A DNA stretch of 64,000 nucleotides from Mailhella massiliensis (GCF_900155525.1 NZ_LT706945.1:64501-128500), one strand, 5' to 3'; numbered from the stretch's first letter, positions 27,477 through 36,866 are shown. The notes: a model not told the origin generated them from the sequence alone. Made by a program: numbers and translations.

Positions 27477-29378
27477 ATGAGTGAGTTTTTGGACAAAGTT
27501 GCAGGCCGACTGTCAGAACAGTCCAATCGCCTGAACGGCTTGCTGTTCTGTATTTCCACCCTTTCCCTGCTGGCCATGTGCGCGCCCACCGTCATCGACG
27601 TGGTCTCCAGAATGGCGTTTTCCCGCTCCGTGCCCGGAGCTATAGAACTGGTGGAATTTTCTCTGGTGACCATGGTTTTTGCCGGATTCGGCTATGTTCA
27701 GGACAGGCGTGCCCATATCCGCGTCACCCTGCTTACGGAACATCTGAATCCTGCCGTGGGCAAGCTTATGGACATGGTTGCCTGCATTGCTTCGAGCCTG
27801 CTTGTCTGTCTTATGGCCTGGTCGCTTTTCAAGCTTGGTCTGGGGCGCTTCGACAGCAATGAAGCCAGTCCGCAGCTGGCCATTCCCCTTTACGGATTTA
27901 CGTTTTTTGCCTGCATCGGGCTGTTGTTCCTTGCTTTTTCTCTGGTTGCCAACGCCATGGAGCTGATCGCAGCCAGCGTGCGGGAAAAGCAGGGCTATCT
28001 CATAGTGCTTGCGCTGCTTGTCAGCGTCGGACTGGCCGTTCTTCCTTTCCTGTGCAGGGATACCGCGTTTTCGGAAAATCTGTTTGCTTTCGGTCTCAGC
28101 GGAATGGCTTTTCTTATGGTACTCATCCTGCTGGGGGTACCCATGGGATATGCCATGACGCTCGTGGGCTTCATCGGCATGATTTCCATTTATCCTTCCC
28201 TGACGCCTCCCATGGAAATGCTGGGGCGTGCGGCCTACAGTACATCCGCCACGTATACGTTCAGCGTGGTGCCCATGTTTGTTCTCATGGGTGAACTTGC
28301 CAAACACAGCGGCATCAGCCGCGATCTGTTCACGGCGTGCAGCGTATGGCTGGGGAGAACGCCCGGTGGTATGCTCGTGGCTTCCATAGGCGGCTGCGCA
28401 GGCTTCGCAGCCGTGGCGGGCGACTCCATGGCTACAGCCGTGACCATGGGGTCGGTGGCTCTGCCTGAAATGAAAAAGAAAGGCTACGATTCAGCCACAG
28501 CCTGCGGTGCGCTTGCTGCAGGCGGAACGCTCGGCATTCTTATTCCTCCGAGCACGGGGTTCATTTTTTACGCCCTGGTTACCGAAACCTCCATAGGACA
28601 GCTGTTCATGGCAGGCGTGGTTCCCGGACTGGTACTGACCGGATTATTCATGACATATGCGGTCTTTCTGGCCATGCGTCATCCTGAACTGGCTCCTGCC
28701 GGTCAGCGTTATACGCTGGAGGAAAAGCTGCGCGCCAGTCTCGGTATCTTTCCCATGCTGGGGCTTATCCTTCTGGTTCTCGGCGGTATTCTTGCCGGAT
28801 GGTACAGCCCCAACGAAGGCGGCGCCGTGGGGGCTGCGGGCACGATGTTTTACGCGGCCGTACGCAGGCGTCTGACCTGGGCCACCTTCCTGGAGTCCCT
28901 GCGTTCCTCCGCACAGGTCACGGCTACCTGCCTGCTCATTCTCATCGGCGTTGGTCTGCTCGGATACTTTTTTGCCGCAACGGGCCTGCCGTATGAACTT
29001 GCCGACATTGTCGTGGGCTGGGACACGAACCGTTATGTGATCCTGCTTGGCGTGGTGATTCTGTACCTTATCCTCGGATGTATGCTCAGCGTCACTCCCA
29101 TGATTCTGCTCACTCTGCCCGCAATTTTCCCCTCCATCATGGCCCTGGGATTTGACCCCGTGTGGTTCGGCGTGTGTGTCGTCATTCTCATGGAGTGCGG
29201 TCAGATTACACCCCCCGTGGGGATCAATGTTTTTGCCATGAGCATCATGGTGTCCGAAATACCCATGGCGGCCATATTCCGGCGCATCGTTCCCTACTTC
29301 TTCCTCATGCTTTTCATGGTGCTTCTGCTGACCATTTTCCCTCAGCTGGCGCTGTGGCTGCCCGGAATTCTGTTCTAG
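27477..29378 (+). CDS. Fused TRAP transporter membrane protein DctQM, system 2
   Basis: A 633-residue fusion of DctQ (about 1-170) and DctM (about 200-633) TRAP subunits. Motifs include GAIELVEFSLVTMVFAGFG and RRAHIRVTLL in DctQ, and LGVPMGYAMTLVGFIG, GMLVASIGGCAGFAAVAGDS, GTLGILIPPSTGFIFYA, TPMILLTLPAIFPSIMALG and CGQITPPVGINVF in DctM. It resembles system 1 in architecture but not closely in sequence. The ATG at 27477 has no strong ribosome-binding site, so translation may be coupled or low. The gene lies downstream of the alcohol dehydrogenase and upstream of two amidohydrolases. Confidence 0.9.
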   Translation: MSEFLDKVAGRLSEQSNRLNGLLFCISTLSLLAMCAPTVIDVVSRMAFSRSVPGAIELVEFSLVTMVFAGFGYVQDRRAHIRVTLLTEHLNPAVGKLMDMVACIASSLLVCLMAWSLFKLGLGRFDSNEASPQLAIPLYGFTFFACIGLLFLAFSLVANAMELIAASVREKQGYLIVLALLVSVGLAVLPFLCRDTAFSENLFAFGLSGMAFLMVLILLGVPMGYAMTLVGFIGMISIYPSLTPPMEMLGRAAYSTSATYTFSVVPMFVLMGELAKHSGISRDLFTACSVWLGRTPGGMLVASIGGCAGFAAVAGDSMATAVTMGSVALPEMKKKGYDSATACGALAAGGTLGILIPPSTGFIFYALVTETSIGQLFMAGVVPGLVLTGLFMTYAVFLAMRHPELAPAGQRYTLEEKLRASLGIFPMLGLILLVLGGILAGWYSPNEGGAVGAAGTMFYAAVRRRLTWATFLESLRSSAQVTATCLLILIGVGLLGYFFAATGLPYELADIVVGWDTNRYVILLGVVILYLILGCMLSVTPMILLTLPAIFPSIMALGFDPVWFGVCVVILMECGQITPPVGINVFAMSIMVSEIPMAAIFRRIVPYFFLMLFMVLLLTIFPQLALWLPGILF

Positions 29379-29554
29379 CAGTTCTGAAGAGCAAGGCATT
29401 TCAACACGTCTGTTGTTTTCAGCTTCAGCCTCCACCGGACTGCCGGGACTCAGACTGTCGGCGGTTCAGGTGGAGGACTGTTGCGCATCTCTGCGAAAAA
29501 GTTTCGCCATGCAGTGCATGCGGCTTTTCAAAAATTGTTCAGAAGGTATGTGTT

Positions 29555-30466
29555 ATGAGGGAACTTATAGATTTCCATGCTCATCTCGGCGATATTTTCA
29601 CGGGAAACAATGTTTCTTTCCGTACCGGCCTTGTCCGCCCGGAGGATCTGGGCGACTGTTTTGCGGAAAACGACCGCAACGGATTTACCTATACTGCTCA
29701 GGGTAAGCCCGCCGAAGAACTGCAGGAACGTATGATGGCCGGACAGCGGAGGCTTCAGTTTGCCACATGCGAGAACATAGGCCGTACACTGGATAAGGAA
29801 GGATGCGTATATTCTGTTCTTCTCCCTATTTATCCCTATACCTCCTTTGAAGAGTATGTTGCCGCCTCACGCTGTGATCCGCGTTTCATTCCGTTTACGA
29901 GCATGGATTTTTCACGCCCGGAGAAGGAGATCATCGACAAGCTGCGTTCAGATATCGAACATGGGGCGAAGGGCCTGAAGCTTCACCCCGTGATTCAGAA
30001 CAGAAGGCTGCTCGATCCTATCGTGCTTGAAGCTGTGGAACTTTTCGGAAAAGCGGGACTGCCTGTCGTGACGCATGTCGGAAAAAGCAATTACTATGTG
30101 CGCAGCCAGGAAGAAAAATATCCGACGACCATAGAATTCGGCGCCATAGAAGACTTTGTCGAGCTTGCCCGGACGTTCCCTCATTATGATCTCGTGGCGG
30201 CGCACTGCTGCCGCAATTATCCGTCGGCCCTGGCGGAAATGACAAGGGGGCTGGACCATGTCTATACCGATACGACCTTTGCAGGCGCGGCACATATCAG
30301 GGAGACGGTGGATGCTCTCGGCGAGGATAGGCTCCTTTTCGGTACGGATTATCCCTTCTCCGACATGCATTACGCAGCCCTCCAGGTGGAACTGGCCTTC
30401 GGAGAGAATTCGGATGTTGCCGGAAAGATTTTCTCCGGTAACGCCAGACGTCTGCTTAACCTTTAG
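29555..30466 (+). CDS. Amidohydrolase-2 family metal-dependent hydrolase or decarboxylase, copy A
   Basis: A 303-residue TIM-barrel protein of the ACMSD/amidohydrolase-2 family, whose members hydrolyse lactones and amides or decarboxylate acids. All expected metal and catalytic residues are present: LIDFHAHLGD, GLKLHP, VVTHVGKS, VAAHCCRNYP and LLFGTDYPFS. Start 29555 has AGAAGG at 9 nt. It is followed 71 nt later by copy B of exactly the same length. Both differ from the degenerate family member at 14649. The substrate is unknown; the context suggests an intermediate of the imported compound. Confidence 0.87.
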   Translation: MRELIDFHAHLGDIFTGNNVSFRTGLVRPEDLGDCFAENDRNGFTYTAQGKPAEELQERMMAGQRRLQFATCENIGRTLDKEGCVYSVLLPIYPYTSFEEYVAASRCDPRFIPFTSMDFSRPEKEIIDKLRSDIEHGAKGLKLHPVIQNRRLLDPIVLEAVELFGKAGLPVVTHVGKSNYYVRSQEEKYPTTIEFGAIEDFVELARTFPHYDLVAAHCCRNYPSALAEMTRGLDHVYTDTTFAGAAHIRETVDALGEDRLLFGTDYPFSDMHYAALQVELAFGENSDVAGKIFSGNARRLLNL

Positions 30467-30537
30467 TATGCTGTGAATGTGCACGTTTTTCCATATGTGC
30501 TGATTTATTTCATTCTTTGCAGCATGGAGGAACTGCC

Positions 30538-31449
30538 GTGAGAAAGGTTATCGATATTCACGTACACATGGGAGATATCTTTCTCGGTGGTAATGTCGGC
30601 TTTCGAACCTTTCAGCCCCGTCCAGAATTCATGGACGATCATTTTGCGGAAAATGGACGCCGTGGATTCCATTTCACTGCGGTCGGGAAAACCTCCTCCG
30701 AACTGGAAGAGCGTATGCGGCAGGGGCAGAAACGTCTGCTCGGAGCTACGCTGGAAAATATCGGTGCGAGCATGGATGAAGAGCATGTGACCTGTTCCGT
30801 TCTGCTTCCCGTATATCCTTATACGAGTTTTGAGGAGTACCTTGCGGCATCGAGGCTGGATTCCCGTATGATTCCTTTTTCCAGTCCGGATTTCAGTCTG
30901 CCTGTGGATGACATGGTGAAAAAGCTGAAAAGAGATATCGTCCGCGGGGCAAAGGGACTCAAAATTCATTCCGTTCTTCAGAATGCCGGAATGAAGGATG
31001 ACCGTACCCGGGCGGCTGTGGAGGTGTTCGGCAAAGCCGGACTGCCCGTCATGTTTCATATAGGCATAAGCTATTACTATCTGCCGGAACAGGAGGCCTC
31101 CTATCCGTCCATGCCTGAAGCCGGGGCCATAGAGGATTTTTTCGATCTTGCACGCAGGTATCCAGATTTTCCGCTTATTGCCGCACACTGTGCGAACAAG
31201 TATGCGGCGGAACTTGCGGAAGGGACACGGGGGCTGCACAACGTCTATACGGACACGACGCTGTGTTCGGCTGACAGGATGCTGGAAAGCGTAGAAAAAC
31301 TGGGGGCGGACAAGGTTCTTTTTGGTACGGATTATCCGTTCAGTACGCTTCATGATGCGCTGAGGGAGGTGGATACGGCCTTCGGAAACAATGAGTCCGT
31401 CAAAAACGGCATTCTGTACGGCAACGCCTCCCGTCTGCTGCGTCTGTAG
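30538..31449 (+). CDS. Amidohydrolase-2 family metal-dependent hydrolase or decarboxylase, copy B
   Basis: A 303-residue paralogue of the preceding protein, aligned without length change. Metal motifs are intact: VIDIHVHMGD, GLKIHS, VMFHIGIS, IAAHCANKYA and LFGTDYPFS. The GTG at 30538 is chosen because GGAGG lies 7 nt upstream and because the start then matches copy A (MRELIDFHAH against VRKVIDIHVH). Differences include LHP to IHS and the residues after the third His, so the two copies may have different substrates or form a heteromer. Confidence 0.86.
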   Translation: MRKVIDIHVHMGDIFLGGNVGFRTFQPRPEFMDDHFAENGRRGFHFTAVGKTSSELEERMRQGQKRLLGATLENIGASMDEEHVTCSVLLPVYPYTSFEEYLAASRLDSRMIPFSSPDFSLPVDDMVKKLKRDIVRGAKGLKIHSVLQNAGMKDDRTRAAVEVFGKAGLPVMFHIGISYYYLPEQEASYPSMPEAGAIEDFFDLARRYPDFPLIAAHCANKYAAELAEGTRGLHNVYTDTTLCSADRMLESVEKLGADKVLFGTDYPFSTLHDALREVDTAFGNNESVKNGILYGNASRLLRL

Positions 31450-31517
31450 CGTTTTTTCCGCGTTTCCGTCGAGGCGGCGTTTCCAATGCGGGAGCTCGGT
31501 CATTTAAGGAGAAACAC

Positions 31518-32375
31518 ATGGCAAAGATAGCATTTTTCGGACTGGGAACCATGGGAACTCCCATAGCAAAGAATCTGCTCAACGCCGGCCATGAACTGCA
31601 CGTCATGGTTTATAGGGGGATTACGGCCGGACCTCTGGAAGTGCAGAAGGCAGGCGCTGTTATTGATGAGCGCCTGGAAGACATGGTTGGAGAGGCGGAC
31701 TTCATCATCAGTGTCGTTCCCAACGATGATTCCGTCCGGGAAGTATACATGAACGAAGCCATGCACGAGGCGGTGAAAGACGGGGCGATCATCATAGAAA
31801 TGACTTCCTGCTCTCCAGCCGTGGTCCGTGAGGTGGAGGCCTATTATGCCGACCGCAATGTGCGTGTCATTGATGCTCCCATGACGGGGGCTCTGCCCAA
31901 GGCCATTGATGGTACGCTGGTGATTATGGGCGCCGGTGATCCGGACGCCTTCAAGGCAGCAGAAGGCGTGTTTGCTCCTATTGCGGAAAAGGTCTATCAG
32001 CTCGGTAAGGTCGGTAACGGCAAGCTGATAAAGGCCATGACAAATCTGCTGGGGGCCATTAATCTTGCAGCGGTAGGGGAATTCTATCGTTTTGCCGAGG
32101 CCGAGGGGCTGGACATGCAGATTCTGGCCGACGTCGTCAAGGCAAGTGCAGGCGGCTCCACGCAGTTCACGCGTAACTTTGGTAAGATGGTGGAGAACAA
32201 TTATACGCCTACCTTTGCCCTCAGTCTGCTGCGAAAGGATATGGGTATCGCTCTGGACTGCGCTTCCGTGCGGGAGGGCCTGACCATGCCTCTGGCCGCG
32301 TGTGCGTATGAACTGTATAAAAAGGCAACTGCGTTTGACCGGGAAGATTGCAGCGCCATCGCCAAGGTCAAGTAG
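31518..32375 (+). CDS. Beta-hydroxyacid dehydrogenase (3-hydroxyisobutyrate / tartronate semialdehyde reductase family)
   Basis: A 285-residue NAD(P)-dependent dehydrogenase that reduces a semialdehyde or oxidises a beta-hydroxyacid. Seen: the Rossmann start IAFFGLGTMGTPIAKNLLNAGHEL, the substrate-binding DAPMTGALPKAIDGTL (family D-A-P-V-S-G), and the catalytic GNGKLIKAMTN with Lys172 and Asn176. Sulfolactaldehyde reductases are in this family, but the family is broad and the specificity is not readable. An AAGGAG site precedes the ATG. It ends the island; a terminator-like hairpin follows at 32533. Confidence 0.88.
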   Translation: MAKIAFFGLGTMGTPIAKNLLNAGHELHVMVYRGITAGPLEVQKAGAVIDERLEDMVGEADFIISVVPNDDSVREVYMNEAMHEAVKDGAIIIEMTSCSPAVVREVEAYYADRNVRVIDAPMTGALPKAIDGTLVIMGAGDPDAFKAAEGVFAPIAEKVYQLGKVGNGKLIKAMTNLLGAINLAAVGEFYRFAEAEGLDMQILADVVKASAGGSTQFTRNFGKMVENNYTPTFALSLLRKDMGIALDCASVREGLTMPLAACAYELYKKATAFDREDCSAIAKVK

Positions 32376-32532
32376 TTCCGCAGAGCCCTGCCTTCGGAAC
32401 GGATGACGGCGGCCCGAATGGAGACCCGGGCCTGATGAGTCTGCCCCTGCTTTTGGGGCGACCTGCCTTATCATACCAACAGGGCATGGGGGAAGATCTC
32501 GATCGGAACACCTGATCTTTTCCCTCTACTCT

Positions 32533-32573
32533 CCGCCGGGATATGTTGTTCGTAAGGCAACGTATTCCGGCGG
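32533..32573 (+). terminator. Terminator-like hairpin at the end of the island
   Basis: CCGCCGGGATATGTTG pairs with CAACGTATTCCGGCGG around TTCGTAAGG (G-U pairs included), followed by ACTGTTTATTTATT. It is the only terminator-like element in the 600-nt gap before the tRNA; no gene is supported there. Confidence 0.6.
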
Positions 32574-32749
32574 ACTGTTTATTTATTCGTACCTGTCAGT
32601 GAAGATAGTGGGTAACGGTTTATCAGAGGGCGTTCTCGAGAAAGCTTGTGCTTATTTCATACGTTTTGCTTCCAGTCATGAGAAGCGATGCGGAAAGCCG
32701 GTAAAAAGAGGCGTGATTTTTCTTTTCAGGCAAGAACTGTTTTGCAGAT

Positions 32750-32776
32750 GGAACGGTGAGAGGAGACTGAGGGAGA
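32750..32776 (+). repeat. 27-bp repeat, copy 2 (right of the GRE island, near tRNA-Thr)
   Basis: Identical to 11453-11479 and in the same orientation. It lies about 200 nt from the 3' end of the tRNA-Thr gene. Confidence 0.8.
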
Positions 32777-32940
32777 AAATGCAGGAGGGAAACATGGTGC
32801 GTGCGATCAGTACAGGGAATGCCGTTTATGGCGGTGCCGGAGTGCTGATGCGGGAAATGCCGCGTTGCCTCCGGCAGAAAGCGGAGCGGTAAAGCCAAGA
32901 GGGCGTACAGGCCCTGAATGGAGACGCAGGCTTTTTGTAC

Positions 32941-32974
32941 AAAAAAAAGCACCTGCATTTGCATACAGGTGCTT
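32941..32974 (-). terminator. Terminator of the tRNA-Thr gene
   Basis: On the minus strand AAGCACCTGT pairs with CAGGTGCTT and is followed by a run of T. It directly follows the tRNA. Confidence 0.85.
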
Positions 32975-32982
32975 GAAATTCA

Positions 32983-33058
<76 letters not shown>

Positions 33059-33509
33059 GCTTCGGACATTCTTTTTATGGATTTTCGGGGGGCTTGTCAA
33101 CACCGGAAAACGGCATTTCCCGCAGAGGGGAAAGATGAGATGGTTTTTTCGCGGATCTTCCGCTTCCGAAAAACGGCAGGGAGGGGAGGGCGGAGGCACG
33201 AGTAGTCCCGGAGTGAGTTTTTCGGTGGTATTTTGGGGGAGGGGATATCCTTAATGCGTTTCTGTGGACCGGCATCATCCGCGAAGGCGGATATTTTTAA
33301 TGATGAGACGGCGGTTCATGGAACCCGGATATTTGAGGGGAGAAAAGAGGCGGCCTGAGCTTTCCCTTTGCCGCATAGCAGAAGCCGGCACGGAGCAGCG
33401 AAGGGCAGAGAGGCCGGAAAAGCGGCGGATATGCCGTACCGGTCTCTGTCGACAGGTCCGGCGTCAGTGACATGCCGCCCCTTTCCTTCAGGGAAGAGGC
33501 GGCACGGGG
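33059..33509. other. Intergenic interval without recognised features
   Basis: 450 nt between the tRNA and the histidine kinase. It must hold the tRNA promoter on the minus strand. I see no gene with a supported start, no repeat and no strong hairpin. Confidence 0.5.
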
Positions 33510-34646
33510 CTATTGAGCCAGAGGAATGGTGAAGAGGAACATGCCGCCCGGCCCCTTTTCCGCCCGGATCATGCCGCCGTGCCTTTCCACGATATGCTTG
33601 CAGATGGCAAGACCCAGCCCTGTGGAGGAAGGAGAGACCCTTTCCTTTTCCACTCTGTAGAAGCGTTCAAAAATGCGCTCGCAGTCGGATTCCGGGATAC
33701 CCGGTCCCTGATCGGACACGGTGAACACGGCCATGGACTCAAAGGGCGAGGGTTCGCCCGTGATGGTGATGACGCTGCCTTTCGGAGCGTAGCGGCAGGA
33801 GTTTTCCAGAAGGTTGCGGAACACCTGGGTGATGTAGTGGGCGTCGGCCCGGATGTTCATGCTCCGGTCGATATGAATGTCGGCTGTGAGTTCCTTGGCT
33901 TCCATGTGGCGGGAGCAGGTATCCAGCGCGTCTTCCAGGACGAAGGCCGCACGCACGCAGGTGGGCTTGAGGGGCACGGTACCGCTTTCCAGCCGGGAAA
34001 GGTGCAGCATGTCTTCCACAAGCAGCGCCATGTGCCTTGCGCTTCGCAGTATGGTACCGGTGAACTTCTGCCTGTCTTCGGTGTGATGCGGCGGCAGGTC
34101 GAGTATGGTTTCGGCAAAGCCTATGATGGTGGTGAGGGGCGTGCGCAGCTCGTGCGCCACTTCTCCCATGAACTCCCTGCGCCGGCGGTTCAGGCGGACA
34201 AGGTCGCTGATGTTGTGGAAGACCACCACGGCGTAGGGAGCCGAAGGGCTTGCAAAGAGCAGATCGTTGTTTTTGAGCGGGGTGATGCGCACGCTGAGCA
34301 CGATATCTTTTTCCATGCTGATGCGGAACGCCGGTGAGGAATGGTGTTCGGGCAGAAAATCGTGCAGAAACGCATCCAGCATTTCCCGGAAGGTGGATCC
34401 GGGTACCACGGATGCGGCGGGCATACCTACGGCGTTTTTGGCGAACAGACGGCAGAACGAGGGGTTCGCCTTGAGCACGATGCCCTGCCTGTCGAGAATG
34501 ATGACGCCTTCGTCCAGGCTGTCGAGAATGCTGTCGAGAGGAATGGACTGCTCCATGAGCGGCGTCTGCGGCGGAGCGGGCTTTTCCGGGGCGGTGAGAT
34601 CGGTGAAGCAGGATTCTCTGTTGGCGATGATGGAGGGAGCCTTCAT
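33510..34646 (-). CDS. Soluble PhoR-like sensor histidine kinase
   Basis: A 378-residue PAS-HisKA-HATPase kinase paired with the response regulator 3 nt upstream. The PAS domain (about 35-150, SILDSLDEGVIILDRQGIVLKAN) is followed by the H-box GEVAHELRTPL with His165, the N-box NLLENSCRYAPKG, and the G-boxes DQGPGIPE and STGLGLAICKHIVERHGG. The C-terminal part is most like PhoR of the phosphate regulon. There is no membrane helix or periplasmic domain, so it must sense a cytoplasmic or protein-borne signal. The natural symbol would be phoR, but the regulon is not proven. Confidence 0.9.
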   Translation of the reverse strand: MKAPSIIANRESCFTDLTAPEKPAPPQTPLMEQSIPLDSILDSLDEGVIILDRQGIVLKANPSFCRLFAKNAVGMPAASVVPGSTFREMLDAFLHDFLPEHHSSPAFRISMEKDIVLSVRITPLKNNDLLFASPSAPYAVVVFHNISDLVRLNRRRREFMGEVAHELRTPLTTIIGFAETILDLPPHHTEDRQKFTGTILRSARHMALLVEDMLHLSRLESGTVPLKPTCVRAAFVLEDALDTCSRHMEAKELTADIHIDRSMNIRADAHYITQVFRNLLENSCRYAPKGSVITITGEPSPFESMAVFTVSDQGPGIPESDCERIFERFYRVEKERVSPSSTGLGLAICKHIVERHGGMIRAEKGPGGMFLFTIPLAQ

Positions 34647-34649
34647 GTG

Positions 34650-35333
34650 CTAGCCTTTGCAGCGGTAGCCTATGCCGCGTACGGTTTCAATGATGTCCGC
34701 CGCTTCTCCGAGACGGGCGCGCAGGCGTTTGATGTGCGTGTCCACCGTACGGTCGTAGCCGTCGAACTGGTAATCCCACACGGAACCGAGCAGTTCCTCG
34801 CGGGAGCGGACGCAGCCGGGGTTCTTCATGAGGTCTTCCAGCAGGCAGAACTGTATGGCCGTAAGTTCCACGGGCTTGTCGTTCACCGTGACCTTGTGGG
34901 CCTGCGGGTCGAGGCATACGCCGTGGCAGCGGAGCAAGGGGTCGTCTTCCTTCTGTACGGCGCGGCGGCGCAGCATGGCCTTGATGCGGAGGAGCAGCTC
35001 GCGGGTGTTGAAGGGTTTGACCACATAGTCGTCCGCTCCGAGTTCGAAGCCCACGATGCGGTCCACATCGTCGCCGCGCGCGGTGAGCATGATGATGGGA
35101 ATATGCTCCGTGCTTCTGTCCTTGCCGAGTTCGCGGCACACGGCCAGCCCGTCCATGCCCGGAAGCATGACGTCCAGCAGAATGAGCGCGGGTTTCCTGC
35201 TCCGTGCCAGTTCCAGCGCGGTATTGCCGTCTGCCGCCTCCAGTGTGGCGTATCCATCGCGTTTCAGATTGAATACCAGTAAATCGCGTATATCCTGTTC
35301 GTCGTCGACGACGAGAATGAGGCTTTCACTCAT
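34650..35333 (-). CDS. PhoB-like OmpR-family response regulator
   Basis: A 227-residue regulator. The receiver domain has the acidic pair Asp10/Asp11, the phospho-acceptor Asp54 in LILLDVMLPGMDG, and the KPF lysine in VVKPFNTRELL. The C-terminal winged helix (LTAIQFCLLEDLMKNPGCV ... VDTHIKRLRARLG) is OmpR-like, with a final TVRGIGYRCKG typical of PhoB. The ATG at 35333 has GAGGAAAAT upstream. Its gene precedes the kinase by 3 nt in one operon. Tandem 11-bp repeats upstream look like a Pho box. Confidence 0.92.
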   Translation of the reverse strand: MSESLILVVDDEQDIRDLLVFNLKRDGYATLEAADGNTALELARSRKPALILLDVMLPGMDGLAVCRELGKDRSTEHIPIIMLTARGDDVDRIVGFELGADDYVVKPFNTRELLLRIKAMLRRRAVQKEDDPLLRCHGVCLDPQAHKVTVNDKPVELTAIQFCLLEDLMKNPGCVRSREELLGSVWDYQFDGYDRTVDTHIKRLRARLGEAADIIETVRGIGYRCKG

Positions 35334-35415
35334 ATTTTCCTCAACCGGTGAAACAAAAAATTTCGGAACCTGTATCTTACGCGCACAATGCCACACTTTT
35401 ATGAAAAAGAGAAGA

Positions 35416-35442
35416 CTGACACACAACTGACACACAACTGAC
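35416..35442. promoter_or_regulatory. Candidate Pho box (tandem CTGACAC repeats)
   Basis: CTGACAC-ACAA-CTGACAC-ACAA-CTGAC, that is 7-nt units with 4-nt spacers, the same geometry as the PhoB box (two CTGTCAT-like units 11 nt apart). It lies about 80 nt before the phoB-like gene, which reads on the other strand. Autoregulation is suggested, not shown. Confidence 0.5.
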
Positions 35443-35585
35443 CTCATGCGGACACTGATTGCCGGTATCTTGCTTTCTCAAGAGGGAACAGCCAAACCTC
35501 AGAGAACAGAATGGGCCTGCATATCCTTCTGTGGCAACAGGATATGCGGCAGCGCCGGCTCCAGACCCGCAGGATGCCGGATGGA

Positions 35586-35625
35586 ACCGACCCGGGATTT
35601 TCCTTTCCGTCCCGGGCCGGTTTTG
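35586..35625 (+). terminator. Terminator or leader hairpin before the GAPDH gene
   Basis: ACCGACCCGGGA pairs with TCCCGGGCCGGT with one mismatch, then TTTTG follows. In this 460-nt gap it could end an upstream transcript or act as an attenuator for the GAPDH gene; nothing else is evident apart from the Pho-box-like repeats. Confidence 0.5.
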
Positions 35626-35795
35626 TATTTAAGGCCCGCCCTGTTCCCCGGACCCTTGTCACGCAACTGCCATGATTCTGCCGTTCTCCCGACACGGGGC
35701 TTTTGTATGGTGCCTTCCATCGGGCGCGCGATGCACTCCTGACCGTCAGGGGAGGCGGATGTTCGCCGTATGGCCGTCAAACAAAGGGTTCTGTC

Positions 35796-36803
35796 ATGAT
35801 CAGAATAGGCATCAACGGGTTTGGGCGTATCGGCAGATATCTGCTTCGTGTCATGCATCTCTTCCCTCAGTGCGAGGTGGTGGTCATCAACGGCCATCGC
35901 GCCACCAACGAGGAAATGGGCTACCTGCTCAAGTATGATTCCGTGCACGGCCGCTTCCCCGGCAAGGTGGAGGTCACGGAAAACGGTCTCAGACTCGACG
36001 GCCGTGAAATTGCCATCACCCGTTGCGACAAGGGCGAATGGAAGTGGGCCGACTACGGCGTGGATATTGTGGTGGATACCTCGGGCACGCTGAGAAAGCG
36101 CGAACTTCTGGCGATGCACCTTGCCTGCGGCGCGAAGAAAGTCATCATTTCCGCTCCCTGCAACGATGCCGACGCCACCATCGTCATGGGCGTGAACCAG
36201 GATATTTACGATCCTGCCCGGCACGACGTCATTTCCGCGGCCTCCTGTACCACCAACTGTCTTGCTCCCGCCGTCAAGGTGCTGCACAACGAGTTCGGCA
36301 TTCTGCACGGTCTCATGACCACCATCCATTCCTATACCATGAGTCAGCGTCTGCTCGACGGCACGCAGAAGGATCTGCGTCGCGGTCGTGCGGCCGGACT
36401 TTCCATCATCCCCACCACTACGGGTGCGGCTGCCGCCGTGGGACTCATCATTCCCGAACTCAACGGGCTGCTCAACGGCGGCGCGCTGCGCGTACCCACG
36501 CCCGACGTGTCCCTTGTGGACTTCACCTGCGAACTCAAGACGGAAGTGACCGCGCAGGAAGTGAACGCCGCGCTCAAGTATGCTTCCGAAACCTGGCTTT
36601 ACGAGGCCCTCGGCTACTGCGACGAGCCGCTGGTTTCCATCGACTATGTGGGCGATACCCACGGCGGCACCGTGGATGCCTCCTTCACCACGGTCATGAA
36701 CAAGACCATGCTCAAGATCGTGGTCTGGTACGACAACGAATCCGGCTTCACCCATCAGCTCGCCCGTCTGATACGCCTTGTGGCTTCCCATCTGGAAGCG
36801 TAG
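35796..36803 (+). CDS. gap: Glyceraldehyde-3-phosphate dehydrogenase
   Basis: A 335-residue GAPDH for glycolysis or gluconeogenesis. It begins IRIGINGFGRIGRYLLRV and has the catalytic SAASCTTNCLAP with Cys151, the His segment MTTIHSYTMSQRLLDG, and WYDNESGFTHQLARL. The residues that choose the cofactor are unusual: after the second beta strand it has VVINGHRATN, with Gly33-His34-Arg35 where NAD-dependent enzymes have Asp. This suggests NADP use or dual use. It is followed 63 nt later by a PEP synthase gene, pointing to gluconeogenesis. Confidence 0.93.
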   Translation: MIRIGINGFGRIGRYLLRVMHLFPQCEVVVINGHRATNEEMGYLLKYDSVHGRFPGKVEVTENGLRLDGREIAITRCDKGEWKWADYGVDIVVDTSGTLRKRELLAMHLACGAKKVIISAPCNDADATIVMGVNQDIYDPARHDVISAASCTTNCLAPAVKVLHNEFGILHGLMTTIHSYTMSQRLLDGTQKDLRRGRAAGLSIIPTTTGAAAAVGLIIPELNGLLNGGALRVPTPDVSLVDFTCELKTEVTAQEVNAALKYASETWLYEALGYCDEPLVSIDYVGDTHGGTVDASFTTVMNKTMLKIVVWYDNESGFTHQLARLIRLVASHLEA

Positions 36804-36866
36804 CGGCAACGCGGCGTCATCGGAACGGAATGCGTTTTTCCCTGAAAAAATGACCGAGAGGCTTTT

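Noticed and set aside
32599-32892. Possible small gene of 97 codons near the right repeat
   Set aside because: No convincing RBS or motif, and it runs through the 27-bp repeat whose other copy is not in a matching gene.
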